From: Sipunculus nudus
Lineage: Eukaryota > Annelida > Sipuncula > Golfingiida > Sipunculidae
Reading direction: 5' to 3'
Length of the DNA: 64,000 nt
NCBI GenBank assembly: GCA_026874595.1
Contig: CM049316.1
Coordinates: 68,100,676-68,164,675 of the forward strand
The notes beneath the pieces are model-generated. The model saw only the letters and a program-made list of their open reading frames with translations, searched no databases and had not been told where the DNA came from. The position numbers were made by a program, and so were the translations under genes. This document shows, piece after piece, positions 38,260-50,361 of the stretch. Numbering within the stretch: the first letter of the stretch is position 1; every line of letters begins with the position of its first letter.

Positions 38260-38332
38260 GCCCGGTTAGCTCAGTCGGTAGAGCATCAGACTTTTAATCT
38301 GAGGGTCAAGGGTTCAAGTCCCTTATCGGGCG
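38260..38332 (+). tRNA. tRNA-Lys (anticodon TTT)
   Basis: 73-nt tRNA identical to the minus-strand copy at 16638. Boxes A and B are intact, anticodon TTT, seven-pair acceptor stem, discriminator G. A TTTT terminator lies at about 38340. It sits between AT-rich microsatellites, with no sign that the flanks of the two copies are shared. Confidence 0.97.
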
Positions 38333-38490
38333 GCAACACTTTTACACATATGTTTACCAAAATATATTGCAAATTCTGAAAGACGTGTTTGGTCGGTAAT
38401 ATATTATCCGTATATGTGTCCACTATATGCTATTTTATTGAGGATAAAAACATGTAAGTAAAATGGACCCGTGTATTATTAAAATATATA

Positions 38491-38586
38491 TGAGGTCCTA
38501 TATGTAAAATATATATATATATATATATATATAGGGCTATTATTTATTAATAAAGTATAGTAAATATATATATGAGGTCCTATATG

Positions 38587-38626
<40 letters not shown>

Positions 38627-38655
38627 TTATTATTTATTAATAAAGTATATATTAA
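38491..38655 (+). repeat. Tandem duplication, 82-bp unit
   Basis: TGAGGTCCTATATGTAA, an (AT)n core, then TATTATTTATTAATAAAGTAT, present twice with an offset of 82 bp. The (AT)n core differs in length between units. Confidence 0.85.
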
Positions 38656-41229
38656 GTAAAAAAGGGGGTATATAGCCTGTATAAAATATAAACTGATGTT
38701 CGGAAGTTTAATATTAAAGGTTCACCACCCTTCTACATGTATACTATAGTTTTATAGTAAATTGGTACGATTATTAGATTTAGAATTAACATTAACAATA
38801 ACACAAAATAATATTCTATATGATTGCGTTATAAGATAAGTTTTTAGTTTAACTAAATTAAATGAAATAGGCCTATATATAGGATAATAATAAATATACA
38901 ATATATAATATCTTCCATTTAGCATTGCATGTACAATTATATAGAGTTATACATATAGCTTTGTATGTTTATGAATATGATATAATATATAATAGGCCAA
39001 CCTTTACATATATTGTGAGCATTCAGTTGACATTCAGCTTTCCTTTCAACTAAACAATACATCAGATAATTTCTAGTGCACTTGACTAGTCTGTATAATA
39101 CCAAAACATTAAAAACCATCAAGTATTCAAAGAAGGAATAAGGCAGGGGAAAATTGCATCGTCTGACGTAGGGCTCGAACCCATGCATGCACGCCCGTGA
39201 GAGTCTCATTCATGCCCTAAACCGACTGAGCTATTTAGCCGGGCATGCAGTTCACTATCTTTACACATATCTCGAAGCTGATTGGCCACTCAGTCCATAT
39301 GTAATGAACGAAACGAACGAAAAAGTGGAGTCTGACCTCAAGCCGATCACGTTTACTCCAAAACGCCAACCAGAATAGCCCTCCCCCCCCCCCCTTTATT
39401 GTATACCCGGGTATAATCTTGCCTAGCCCAAACTATAATGGGCTATATATATATAGGCTAGATTATACCCCGTGGTTTATAATTTATCTTAGTCTATTTA
39501 TACCCCTTAGGCAAGAGTGTATACCTCCCTGTTATTTTAATAGCTGTGCTTTGATTATATCTTACAAACATTGTAGTTTTTATGAAATGACTCACCTTAT
39601 GTCAGATTTTATAAATTAAGTGTAATTATCGAGTGTTATTGAATGGCATCTAAAGGGATCGGTATATATGTGTGTAGAATCGCGTTACTACATAACAGTA
39701 TTATTTGTCTCTGGATTTTCAAAGACTCCCAACTAATTCAAATCTACAACAAAATATGCACATTTAATCGAACTCTATATCTGATAATTATAACATGATG
39801 CATAAGCTTAATATAAACATATAAAAGTGCAGTTCTAAAGTAGTTTTAATTGAATTGATCATGGGAAGATTACGTTAAGGGAGTTACTAAATATGTTATT
39901 CTCTATAGCTTTTTCGTATCAATACTAATATTGTATATATAAGTTTTGTCGTGGCTGTGTATAAATTAAACGTATACATTTAAAAACACACAAACACATT
40001 TCTCTGATATGCATAGATATACAAATGGATGAATTATCCATGGTTTGGAGTAGCTCTTAATCATAATAATCTGATAATTAGTAATGCATGGCGATGGACA
40101 ATTGATATTATAAATGATTTATAAGATTAGGTATGTTTTAAATACCGTTGATTGAATGGATCTCTGCTTCTGGCATGATACAACTCCGTTTCTGTGATTT
40201 TTGTGAGAGGTATAAACTGGACTGGAGTAGTATGAAACAGTCTAGTCCAGAATATACCCCCCCCCCCCCTTCGTAGCCTAATGTTAAGATTATGGACTAT
40301 TTACTACAATACGGATTATATAATTATGATGTAATATGATGGAAGACCACATTCCTCGATAATGCTTGTATCACGACTAAAGTTAGGCTTACCAGAAAAA
40401 GTATCAGTGCCTACTGAGTCGGGTTGTCACGGATAATTACACCGGGGCCTGCATCGGCTGATCCGCTCCCTCACCAAAGGCAACAGTTCAGGAATAATGT
40501 GTATCCAGGTATTTAGCCTTTAAATATTGTAAAGAGGAATGGAAACGAAGCCTTTGAAGACCTTTGTAAAAGCTACACCAAGTCAGAAGCAAATTAATCA
40601 AGGTATCGAAGGCACCTTTCCCAGGTTAGCTCCAGAACACCCAGCATCGAGGTCAAGACGAGAAGTCGGATTAACCAGCAGAGCACCAGCGACCACTTCT
40701 ACTCACTGATGAGGGCCTGCTCATGAGCGCAACAGCCACCCGCATGCGAACAGTTTGACACTATAGTCTGGAGCTCTTAATTTGCACGACGGCAGAGCGA
40801 TCTTTTTTTTCTTCATTAGCCATCCATACATGGTTCATATCCGCAAAAATTCTTCTGTCCTGTATGCAAAAGAATCGTTCAAGAATATGTCATGTTTTTA
40901 AAATTAAAAATTGACCTTTTCATATTTTATTGCTGTATTGCATATTATAACATTTTATATACAAATTGTTATAATATGCTCTATTGAGAACAAGAAAAAA
41001 AACTAAATTACTCATTTCTTATACATAAAGTATGATTATATACGTATATGATTCAAATTATATAAAGGCTATTTACACATATTAATAGTATAGTGAAAAC
41101 TGACTGAAATTGTGACTTAATCAGTCGGTTGTAAGTAAATGTTTGATAGGAGACCTCCCGCGTATGTTAATGATGTACCAGTTGGGTCAATAAGTACATA
41201 GAAGGGACTTGTCAGAGTCCCCTGAATGA
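38656..41229. other. Intergenic DNA
   Basis: Apart from the tRNA-like sequence at 39166-39244, it holds a TATACCCGGGTATA palindrome at 39402-39415, C runs near 39383 and 40259, a CTGGACT/AGTCCAG inverted pair near 40218-40252, and a GC-richer block at 40420-40800. No gene seen. Confidence 0.5.
39166..39244 (-). repeat. tRNA-like sequence, probable SINE head or tRNA pseudogene
   Basis: On the minus strand it begins GCCCGGCTAAATAGCTCAG, shows a box A (TAGCTCAGTCGG) and a perfect box B (GGTTCGAGCCC), but the 3' end does not pair with the 5' end into an acceptor stem and the anticodon arm is poor. This is what a tRNA-derived SINE head looks like; a decayed tRNA gene is the alternative. Confidence 0.55.
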
Positions 41230-41610
41230 GATAATTGGGCGTTTCTACTTTCTAGCGACACCTGGGGTTGTTTTGACAAAACTCGTGCTACAGTCCCTTG
41301 GGGCAAATTTGTCACCCGCTCGTACCTCGGGGCAGTAAACCCCACCCTCCCGAGGGAGAAAGCCCGGCCGCTCCCTACCTGTTTATTTCTTGCATTGTTT
41401 GGCCAAGTAATAACACTTTAGCCTGTGAAAATCGTCATTGATTTATGAGAGTGAATTCATCAAACGAGGGTGGTAGATTTCAGGTATTTGTATGATTTGT
41501 CACATTTCAGGCTCAGCTGAATGACGTATTGTGCACTGAAACTAACACCCCGGAGGAATGTGGTCCCGCTTGACGATTCCTCATGCACGTGGGCTTTGTG
41601 TACAATCAAG
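41230..41610. promoter_or_regulatory. GC-richer unique block, possible enhancer
   Basis: About 380 bp without simple repeats, about 7.5 kb beyond the 3' end of snail. It contains TGTTTATTT (41380-41388, FoxA-type) eight bases or less from CATTGTTT (41393-41400, Sox-type), and CTCAGCTGAATGACG near 41513. No coding frame. Inference from motifs and composition. Confidence 0.28.
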
Positions 41611-41994
41611 TGTATACCCTGAAGCAGAAAAGAAAATCAAAGGCTATATTGACACCTCATTTATAAACACAGATGTACTTGAAAAGGTAGCTTTCCTTTC
41701 TTATAATTAGATGATTTCCCTTTCGTCTAATCACCATACATCTTTATATGTAAGGATGCTTTTCTTTCATGTATATATGTCATATATACAGATCCACACA
41801 CACGTATATCTCTTCATTATTTTATTATATGGAAGCTTATATATACATATGTAATTATGATTCGATGTGTATATATGTGTGTACATGAAATCAAAAGTTT
41901 GTTAAAACAATGACATGTTTCTATATAGGAGCAACTTGCATGCAGTTTTCTGTTATTTACCTTTGAAAGAGGCCCTTTTTTCCAGCTACGAGTT

Positions 41995-42166
41995 TCTGAT
42001 TATTATTATTATTATTGTAATTATTATTATTCTTATGTTAATTATTATTCTTTTCACTACTGCAACAACAACTATTATTCCACTACTTCTATACTATTAC
42101 TGCTACTACTACTACTATACTACTCTACTACTTCAACTACTACTACTGCTAATAATTATAATAACA

Positions 42167-42219
<53 letters not shown>

Positions 42220-42258
42220 CATTATTATTTTATTCATCATGTTAGTATTATTATAATG

Positions 42259-42330
<72 letters not shown>
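41995..42330. repeat. (ATT)n/(ACT)n and (AT)n microsatellites
   Basis: ATT and ACT triplets to about 42255, then (AT)n to 42330. The frame spanning it is repeat-derived. Confidence 0.93.
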
Positions 42331-42336
<6 letters not shown>

Positions 42337-42453
42337 ATCCTGCGTTTCACAAGAAATAATATTCTACACTTTTGAGCATAAACCGCAATAAAAGGTATAC
42401 ATAGTTTTTCCCGGTAAGGGAAGGATCAGCGCCCCCCCCCCAAGTAAACCCCC

Positions 42454-42469
42454 TCTGGATCCGCCCCTG
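42454..42469 (-). mobile_element. hAT-like transposon end
   Basis: Minus strand reads CAGGGGCGGATCCAGA, a terminal sequence recurrent in hAT elements, followed inward by a G run. No partner end or transposase was found nearby. Confidence 0.3.
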
Positions 42470-45400
42470 ATATATATATGTGCATATACAGATGAGCAGG
42501 TGTTCTTCCGGAAACCCTCTAACGGTGATCACTCGAGTTCAAAGTAAACCCTCCACAACCAAGTACCGATGTTATCCCCGGCCCGGGAGCTCTGGGGGCA
42601 CATTTGTTGACAAGATCAACATTATATGTTTTGTGTGTTCCTTTTGTCAGCTCAGCCGTTTGTATATCGTGTCTTTAGTATAGGTAGGCCCGCAGCTTGG
42701 ATATATAGTGTATATATATATATATGTATATATGTGTTTTGTATGGATGCATGTATATAATATATTTGTGTGTGTATGTATATCCATATGTACATATGTA
42801 CAACATATATATATGTGTGTGTGTGTGTACATATATATTTACAACATGACTGGATGTATAATTGTCTCTAAGTGTGTCGCTGTGTATGTGTTTGTTTGCA
42901 CGTGTATGTTCACGACGGATCTTAACATTATATTTCCATGGTAATTATATATACTAGTAATAAAAAATATTTTTTGGGTAAGGAATTAATACGAATTATG
43001 ACACATGTGATATTATAATAGAAACTTTTATTTTATCAACTTAAATGTAACCACAAAAATATTACAAAAATCCTACAAAGATATATAATCGTGTACGTTT
43101 TTGCTATATGAATAAAAACAAGCTTGAGAAATAAATAAACAAAGTTATACTTTTGTATATATTGCAGAAACCTGTACGAAAATTGTAATTTAAATATGCA
43201 TGCAAATTCCTTAAACATACCGCCTACTAACGAAACCTCTGCTATTCCTGTATCTTAATTTAAACTGGGAAATTGTTGTAAAAAGATATAGAAGCCAAAG
43301 TTAACAAGATACAATTTAGCCATTTCGACGAATTGTTACGATATAGTTGATAAGGTTACATGCACATTGTGGGGACATTGAAACCCTAACTGCTTAATTG
43401 AGTGAAAGTCTCGAACTGTTACTCATTATTACATCAGAAGAAAAGACCCCTAATTCACATCCTTACACAGAGAGTCACGAATTATCTTTACGATCTGATG
43501 GTTTAACAGATCTTGGCCGGTCTGGAAAGTGACAAATAGAGAGTCGTTTGACTATGTTACGACACCAGTTGAAGAGAGTGTCAATTTCAACGAAATCAAC
43601 ACGATTGGTTTTGTTCGCATGAATGAAGCGCCGACGGGTGGGAGGAATGTTGAATGGGGTTAAGAAAAGTACATGCACGTGGCACGGGCGACCTCTTAAT
43701 ACCTGCCCACGCAGAAACAGACATCTTTTCTTGCATGCAGCCCAAGTCAGTAATTTGTGCCACGGCCGTATCTCTAGTTATGGACTGATTGCTTACTTCG
43801 CCTAAGGTCTTGTACAGTCACTTGAGAAATTGGTCAAGTTATCTATACATTGACAGAGCGGCTACGTTTTGTGACACCTGCATCAGTGTGCAGACTTTTT
43901 ATTCGAATGTGTTAGGTCAAAGATTAAATCACCACTCATTTTAACTAACCCAATTATTACCGTATATAAGTGTGTCTATCTCTTCACCTCGAGATATATA
44001 GACGGAAAGACGTACAAATGGACAGATATATATGGACTGTTATGGTGGACAAACGGACGGAGAGGAGGACGGACTGAAAAAAGTGCTATAAGTTTCTCAT
44101 AGTCATTTCATACAGCGGACAGATTTTTTATTTTTATTATCATTAATTAGATTATGTCTTCATTTATTGACAAAGAGGAATTCACAATAAATTATATATT
44201 AAAGAAACCTATATGCATTTCCCATACAACCATGTAACCATATATATTCGCATTTGCGAAAACATGCCTATAGTATGTAAATGAATTATGTAAAATGAAA
44301 TGTATATATATATAGGCTAATCGCAGCAGTATCAATCGAGCTGCTCGCGTATCTGACTAAAAAAGTGCTTGGAATTATATTCACGACGGCTTTAAATTCG
44401 CGATGTTCGCGAAAGTAAACTTTAGCGGAAATAAAACCTCCTTGAACTTGACGCTCCATCAAAACAGGTTAATGGTTGATACAGGAGAGCTTTATTTTAT
44501 ATTATTCTTTTTGCTAAAAACTTTACATATATCTGCATTCCTATTTCTGACTACATGACAGGGCGGTATATATATCTTCTTGTCATTTAAAATCCTGGTG
44601 TCACCAAGGCCCGTTGTCTACTCCTGGTTTTGTAATCTTTCCCATTGCCGGGTCACAACACCCAGGTCCTTTACCCCACCCCCACCCCACACATACACAC
44701 ACACACCCATATATGTATATAGGTGATATAGCGAAAATAGGAACCTTGCGAAACAGTGAAAGGGATGGGGATGACGTGACGAATATTAAGCCAAACACAT
44801 GTATAATGTTGATAAGACTTGTAAAAGTGTCACTATTAGTATACAGGCATTCATGCAGAGCATAGTACAACTCAAGCTCAGTAGGGGACAATTTAACAGC
44901 CAATCCAGATGGCCGATACACCGTTAAACTAGCAGCGTAACTAAATAAAGCCACTTGTAGTCACTTGCCAAAATGGAATTAGGGATCGGGCGAGGGGCTA
45001 TAACTACATCACCGTTAATGCGATAGTCTAACCACTCCAGTGGAAGACCCGATTTACTTGTCAAATGCCCGGCTGATAGAGGATACAATACACTAATAGA
45101 CAGTTGTGGCCAGTGCCAAGTGGGGTTCACCTATAATGCCCTTCCGACCAGTGGCGGACCAACATGGTTGCTTCAGCCCGCTGGTTGAACGAGACATTTA
45201 CTATACACTTTGTTTTCACACATAGTAAATTACTAAGTATCTGTCTTTCGTTTTCTTCTGTCTAATTGGAGATTATTTGAATCAGTGCTTTTTTGGCTGA
45301 AATAGTGGTTAACCTATTTTCTGAGCCAGTCACCATCACAATTGTTCGGGCACCGTCTCTCTCTTTTCAATAAAACAAGCAGGGAACGAGTGTTACTCGT

Positions 45401-47976
45401 ACAGTGAATGCGTTAAAATTCCGCGATGCATATAGAATTGGCTAAATGTCTGAATTGTAGTCACGAGGGAATTCAAGATTTGCTTATGATCCAAATAATC
45501 ATACTTTAAGTAGTGGCATAAATATACCAAAAAAACATCATGAGTAATGATTCTATAATAATTAGAAAAGGAATGCGTCACTGTGTATATGTGTGGAGTG
45601 AGTGGGCCGGGGACGGGGGGTTAAAAGAAGCATTAATTATACACATATGACGAAGGCCTTGAAACCATAGAAGCTGGGGCTTATAGCTTTGGGGGATCAA
45701 TCCCCATTTTTTGTAATTGCACGGGGGTTGTTACATAACACTCAATGTTCAAAGCTGTTTCTCGATATATAGTTTATATGACACCTAATTTGTATAACCG
45801 TTTTCATTAAAACTAGACCACCTTTAACATAGAGCATATATTATAAGATAAAATCCGTTTCCTTTGGATGGACATGGTTTGTCTGTTTACATCACTGTAA
45901 AATATGGTCCCTCAGGGTACAAACTGAATAAGGATTTGTAAGTATTTGCATTTCATCCAGGATAACTTAATGATAATAAGTATTTCCGTTTGATAGATAA
46001 GCAAAAGTTTCATTTCCACAAGCCCTTAAGTAAAAATTGTAATGAAAATTCATTTGTTTTAGAAAACTATGTTTTTTTGCACCCAGGGGAACTACTTTTA
46101 GCCTGACAGTACATAGGGACTACTTTCACTTCATCTATAAGTGTTATCCAAGAGTGAATGCATGGACTATACAATTGGTGGCTCTTTCGAGAGGGTTTCA
46201 AATTAGCGATTTCCGCGATAGCGAAATTATCTTGAAAATAAAACTTCGTGAATAATACGCCTCATTTACACAGGCGATGATCAGTAATTGGTCCGGTCGG
46301 GAGGGCATGCGTTGATCCCTGTTTGTGTGTTTATTTGTGTGTGTGTTTGTATGATTATGTACAACATATCATATACAATCATGAATGGAATCTCATGAAT
46401 TTTTCAGAGCATTCCGGGAATGGGCCATGGGAGAATCGAATCGATTTTGGTGTGGATCCTGCACATGATCCGGATTCAGGATTGTCATCATAGAATTTTC
46501 ATAAATCATGTCACGCACGAATGAATCTGGGAGTATGGACCGAATAAGTGAATGCTCACAAGGCGGAGGCTTGTACTCCTTTGAGTGCAGATTTCTTGCT
46601 TATACTTCAATACTTATGCTTCAATGCCTGTAGCGTTAAAAGTCAAAAGGGTAAAAGACTGACGTTAATAGTATAACATGTATTTTATGTCAAACGTTAA
46701 TCTATAACATCAGATATTAATAATATCTGTGAATATAAAGTGAAAGAAGTTACATTCGTTCGATGTTATCTTTGGTCCTCGTCTAAAAGTTTGTCCCCAA
46801 ATGAAATATTAAGATAAAATATGTATACTCTGTGATGGTAATTTATGGTATCATCGCGAAAATGGAACCCTCGCGACTGAAATCGAGATAATTCAACCCA
46901 TGCAAATATTTAGACAACTAAACTTTATATATATGGGTGAACGTTTTCCTTTATATATCTTCACACTTTTATTCACACTCACATGTACAAAATCGGAATA
47001 AATATCAAGAATGAGGCAAGTTTCCCGGTATGTTATATTTTATTCTTAATCGTACATGTTGAAAACAACATGCGTATATATGAATGTCATGGAGCGTGAC
47101 AACAATTGCATATGATATGATAATACACTACTGTATAATACTAACTATATATAGGTGCTAAGGGTCAAACAATATGTACTTAATGACCTCTTAATATCTA
47201 AAATATGAGACAATATCTTGGCACAAATGGAAACAAAAGAGCACAATTAATGAGACCCCGTAACAAATGATGTCTATCATCAATAATATATATATATATA
47301 TATATAATATACATGAATATATATATATGTAACTAACCATTGGAAGCACACAGTGGACATCATGACAAATTAATGCTTGCAGTCATACTACATAGGTCTG
47401 TTATATGTACCATATATGGCAATGTGGCTTTTCATATCATAACTTTGTGAAAATGTGGGTAGTACGTCATCAAAATATGAATGTTACGTATACACATTTG
47501 ATCCCCGCATGCTTTTTGCTATGAATAAAGTGCATATATATGCAAGAGCCGATAATGTTATCTAAATAATGGAAGTTTAACGAACAATATTCAGCAGATT
47601 GACCACAGATGTTTACCGGATTGCAGATTTGGACCGGAGGTTCATCCACGACCGGAAATAAATCCGGAATAGGCAAAGTATATACAGCAGTACCATATTT
47701 TAAGTAACTACACCGTTCATCTGTAAAACCATTAAAGTGACAAAGATTTTTTGTATGTATAACATCATTCTTCAATGCAGATTGAATGAGGTGTGCAAGT
47801 GTTTCATTCAAGATTTTATCATTACTGTTATCTTATCAAAGATGTTGATAAAGAGATCAAGAAAATATAAATTATTCGCCATAAATATTTAAATAATAAA
47901 TAAAACAATTTCCTGAATATCTCCGTAATATATTATGATATTTACTTTAAATTAAATGAGACATTCCATCCTTACT

Positions 47977-47980
<4 letters not shown>
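42470..47980. other. Intergenic DNA 3' of snail
   Basis: TA/TG-rich tract at 42710-42840, (AT)-rich at 47287-47335. Fragments with GCGAA and AAATAAAAC words recur at about 44380-44440, 46190-46250 and 46860-46890, probably one old repeat. CAGTGGCGGACC at 45149-45160 resembles a hAT end. The minus-strand frame at 47470-47811 (113 residues) and the frame at 44601-44954 have no recognisable similarity. 43480-43800 is GC-richer and unassigned. Confidence 0.5.

Positions 47981-48041
<61 letters not shown>
47981..48041. repeat. (AT)n microsatellite
   Basis: About 30 AT units, about 1 kb beyond the snail stop codon. Confidence 0.96.
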
Positions 48042-48045
<4 letters not shown>

Positions 48046-48338
48046 AGATTTCGTATTTTTAAAACAACGACATAAATACTTGAGTACTGGATATTATTCA
48101 TACATGAATAACAATTTCACATTTTTAATGAGACAGATGTTGTTACAAGACTATTTGAATATGGACATACATATAGAGTCACATATACATGCAGTACATT
48201 TAGCGAAGACACCAATTAAATGGACCCTACTCGAATTTGTGCTACGAACGCTGCTAAATGCAAATATTAACAGTCTTATCAACTGTGGTCTCTCTGGCTT
48301 ATAGTCACACTCTCGGCTATAATGAACAAACAGACTCG

Positions 48339-48344
48339 TTTATT
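48339..48344 (-). terminator. Candidate polyadenylation signal for snail
   Basis: First AATAAA on the minus strand that I find downstream of the snail stop, about 740 nt into the presumed 3' UTR. Closer non-canonical signals such as GATAAA just after the stop (about 49070) are possible alternatives. Confidence 0.2.
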
Positions 48345-49081
48345 TACCACTACAAGGGTCAGTTTCACTATTACTTAGACGGGAAGCCATTTGCAAGTAA
48401 TTTGACTAGTTTATAACTGTATGATCTGCGTCACGTGTACACGTGCAAGCTATCGTGACGCCCGATGGTTTGGTCTTGCGTACGTGCTGGTTGCTTTGTT
48501 GTGACCGGAGGAACGCCCAAGTCTCTCATCACCGCGCACTCCTAAGTTTATCTTGTTAAAGCCCCAATGGGCACAGCTGTCCGCAACCAATTAAACACGA
48601 ATCATTTGACTTCTCATCTCGCGGGGTTTAAATTGAATAAATACACCTCGCGACATCTCCCGCTATAAGGGGAGGACTGTTTCCATTGCTGGGCTGACCT
48701 GTGAATGGATGAAAGCTGCCAGCACGCGTCTGGCTATCTTTGCATAACAGGTGCTTAGATTTGGTCCTAAGAAGCCCTCCCACTAATGTTACATAGACAT
48801 GCCGCCTTAAAGGAGCTATCACCCCTTTTTGTCTAATCTTGTGTTGAGTTAAGAAAGTCTTTAACCGTGGACGCATAACAGGTTTTGCGCATTTTTGCGA
48901 TGACCTCTTACCTATGACTGTCCCACGTGACCTTGCCACTAGCACCTGTTGACCATTGCGTTATGTGCCTCGAGGGAGTGATACCACATGATGCAACTGA
49001 TCATCGCTAGTACAACAATACAGTATGCTTAATATAGGGAGAGACCCACAACAGTAACATACGATCTTTTATCAATAATTA
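48345..49081 (-). other. Presumed snail 3' UTR and flank
   Basis: Downstream of the snail stop. Moderately GC-rich between about 48420 and 48960 (with CACGTG-type strings near 48432 and a GTTTGGTCTTGCG region), without simple repeats, unlike most of the window. A 105-residue minus-strand frame at 48628-48945 resembles no family I know and is most simply non-coding UTR or flank. Confidence 0.4.
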
Positions 49082-50361
49082 TTACCTTACTGTGATCAGA
49101 CCGGCACAACCGCCATCTTCATGTTTGAGTAACAGAGACATGCGAGAAAAGGTCTTTGTACATGATTTACAACTGTATTTCTTGACGTCAGAATGTGTCT
49201 GCAGGTGCGCGCGCAGGTTGGACCGATCAGCGAAAGCCCGTCCACAGTGTTGGCATTTGAACGGTTTTTCACCTGTATGGGTACGTATATGACCTTGAAG
49301 TAACCAAGGTCGAGAGAAAGCTTTGCCACATAGTTTACATTTGCACGGGAGTGTATGCGTGCGTATGTGCATTTTCAGCGCCCCGAGTGAAACGTAAGTC
49401 TTCTCACAGTACTTGCAGTTAAACTGTTTCTTGACTTGAGACACACAATGGAATTGTTTATGTTTGGAAAGTCCGCTGAATGTGGAATAACTTTTGTTGC
49501 AAGCCTCACATTGATAACGAGGCGGATTTCCCTCTTTACGCTTCCGCTTATCTTCATCCTTGGTATTCAAGTCCAAACCTAGGCTGTCGATGCTCCATGG
49601 AAACTTCGGCTGGTCAGCGTCAAGTTTTCTTTTCGCCATATCTACTGTAATTGGATCGACTTTAGGTTGTCCGGGAAAAACAGGCTGGTCGGCCCGTGGA
49701 GATATCGGGTGCCCGTGGACAGGAGAGCGAGGAATTGGCATGTATGGTGCATGAGGGTAGTACCCGTGAGGGAAGTTAGTGAAGTTTCCGTTTCCGGCAT
49801 GTGGTTGTGGCTGCGCATGAGCGTGCGCATGCACGTACTGCGCGTGCATTGACTGCAGATGAGCGTGCATTTGCTGGAATCTCAAGTTTAGCGCCATATA
49901 ATGCGAGGCTAGCGTAGGGTAATTATTTTGCCATATGCGTGGATTATAATACTTGGGCGCATCTATCGCTGCGTCCCACTTTTTCATCAAGTCATTTATT
50001 GCAGCAACCGGTGGTGAGAAGGCCGGAACTCGGGTCGGTTCACTTCCGGGATCAGGAGACTGTTTACAACGAGGGATCGTCGGTGACGTCAGAGCGATCG
50101 CTTCGTGTCCTTCCCGCGGGCTTAGTTCGTAAGAGTGCGTCGGCGATCTTTCATAGGAACTATCAAGCATTTCTGGATATCGCTGGGATGAGGAAAAAGG
50201 AGAGTTCTCGCGAGATTTCGCGGAGTCTCCTTGAGGTGATGCGGACTCAGGAGTGCTTGGTGGATCGTGGGGGCTTGGCGATCTCGGTAAGATTGTGGAT
50301 CGGGTACCCGGGCTGCTAGGGGGTGTTAGTGCGCACACGTCTGGCTCTTCCTCCAGCTCAT
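49082..50361 (-). CDS. snail: Snail-family zinc-finger repressor, exon 2 (linker and five zinc fingers)
   Basis: Residues 80-505 of the spliced product. The acceptor is a long T tract ending TTTACAG|AT; the ATG ten bases upstream lies in the intron. Residues about 85-245 are rich in Ser-Pro and Thr-Pro pairs, a likely phosphorylation-rich linker. Residues about 246-268 are His/Ala rich. KRKRKE at 351-356 is a plausible nuclear localisation signal. Five fingers follow: C364/C367/H380/H384, C395/C398/H411/H415, C421/C424/H437/H441, C449/C452/H465/H469, and a final C2HC finger C477/C480/H493/C498. This five-finger set with a C2HC end and the TGEKPF linker between fingers 3 and 4 is the Snail/Slug signature; Scratch is the nearest alternative and fits less well. 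Expected role: nuclear repressor binding CAGGTG E-boxes, acting in mesoderm formation and epithelial-mesenchymal transition. I see no clear PxDLS CtBP motif. The stop lies directly after a donor-like GTAAGG. Confidence 0.97.

Noticed and set aside
47470..47811. 113-codon minus-strand frame downstream of snail
   Set aside because: No recognisable family and composition typical of chance frames; kept as intergenic.
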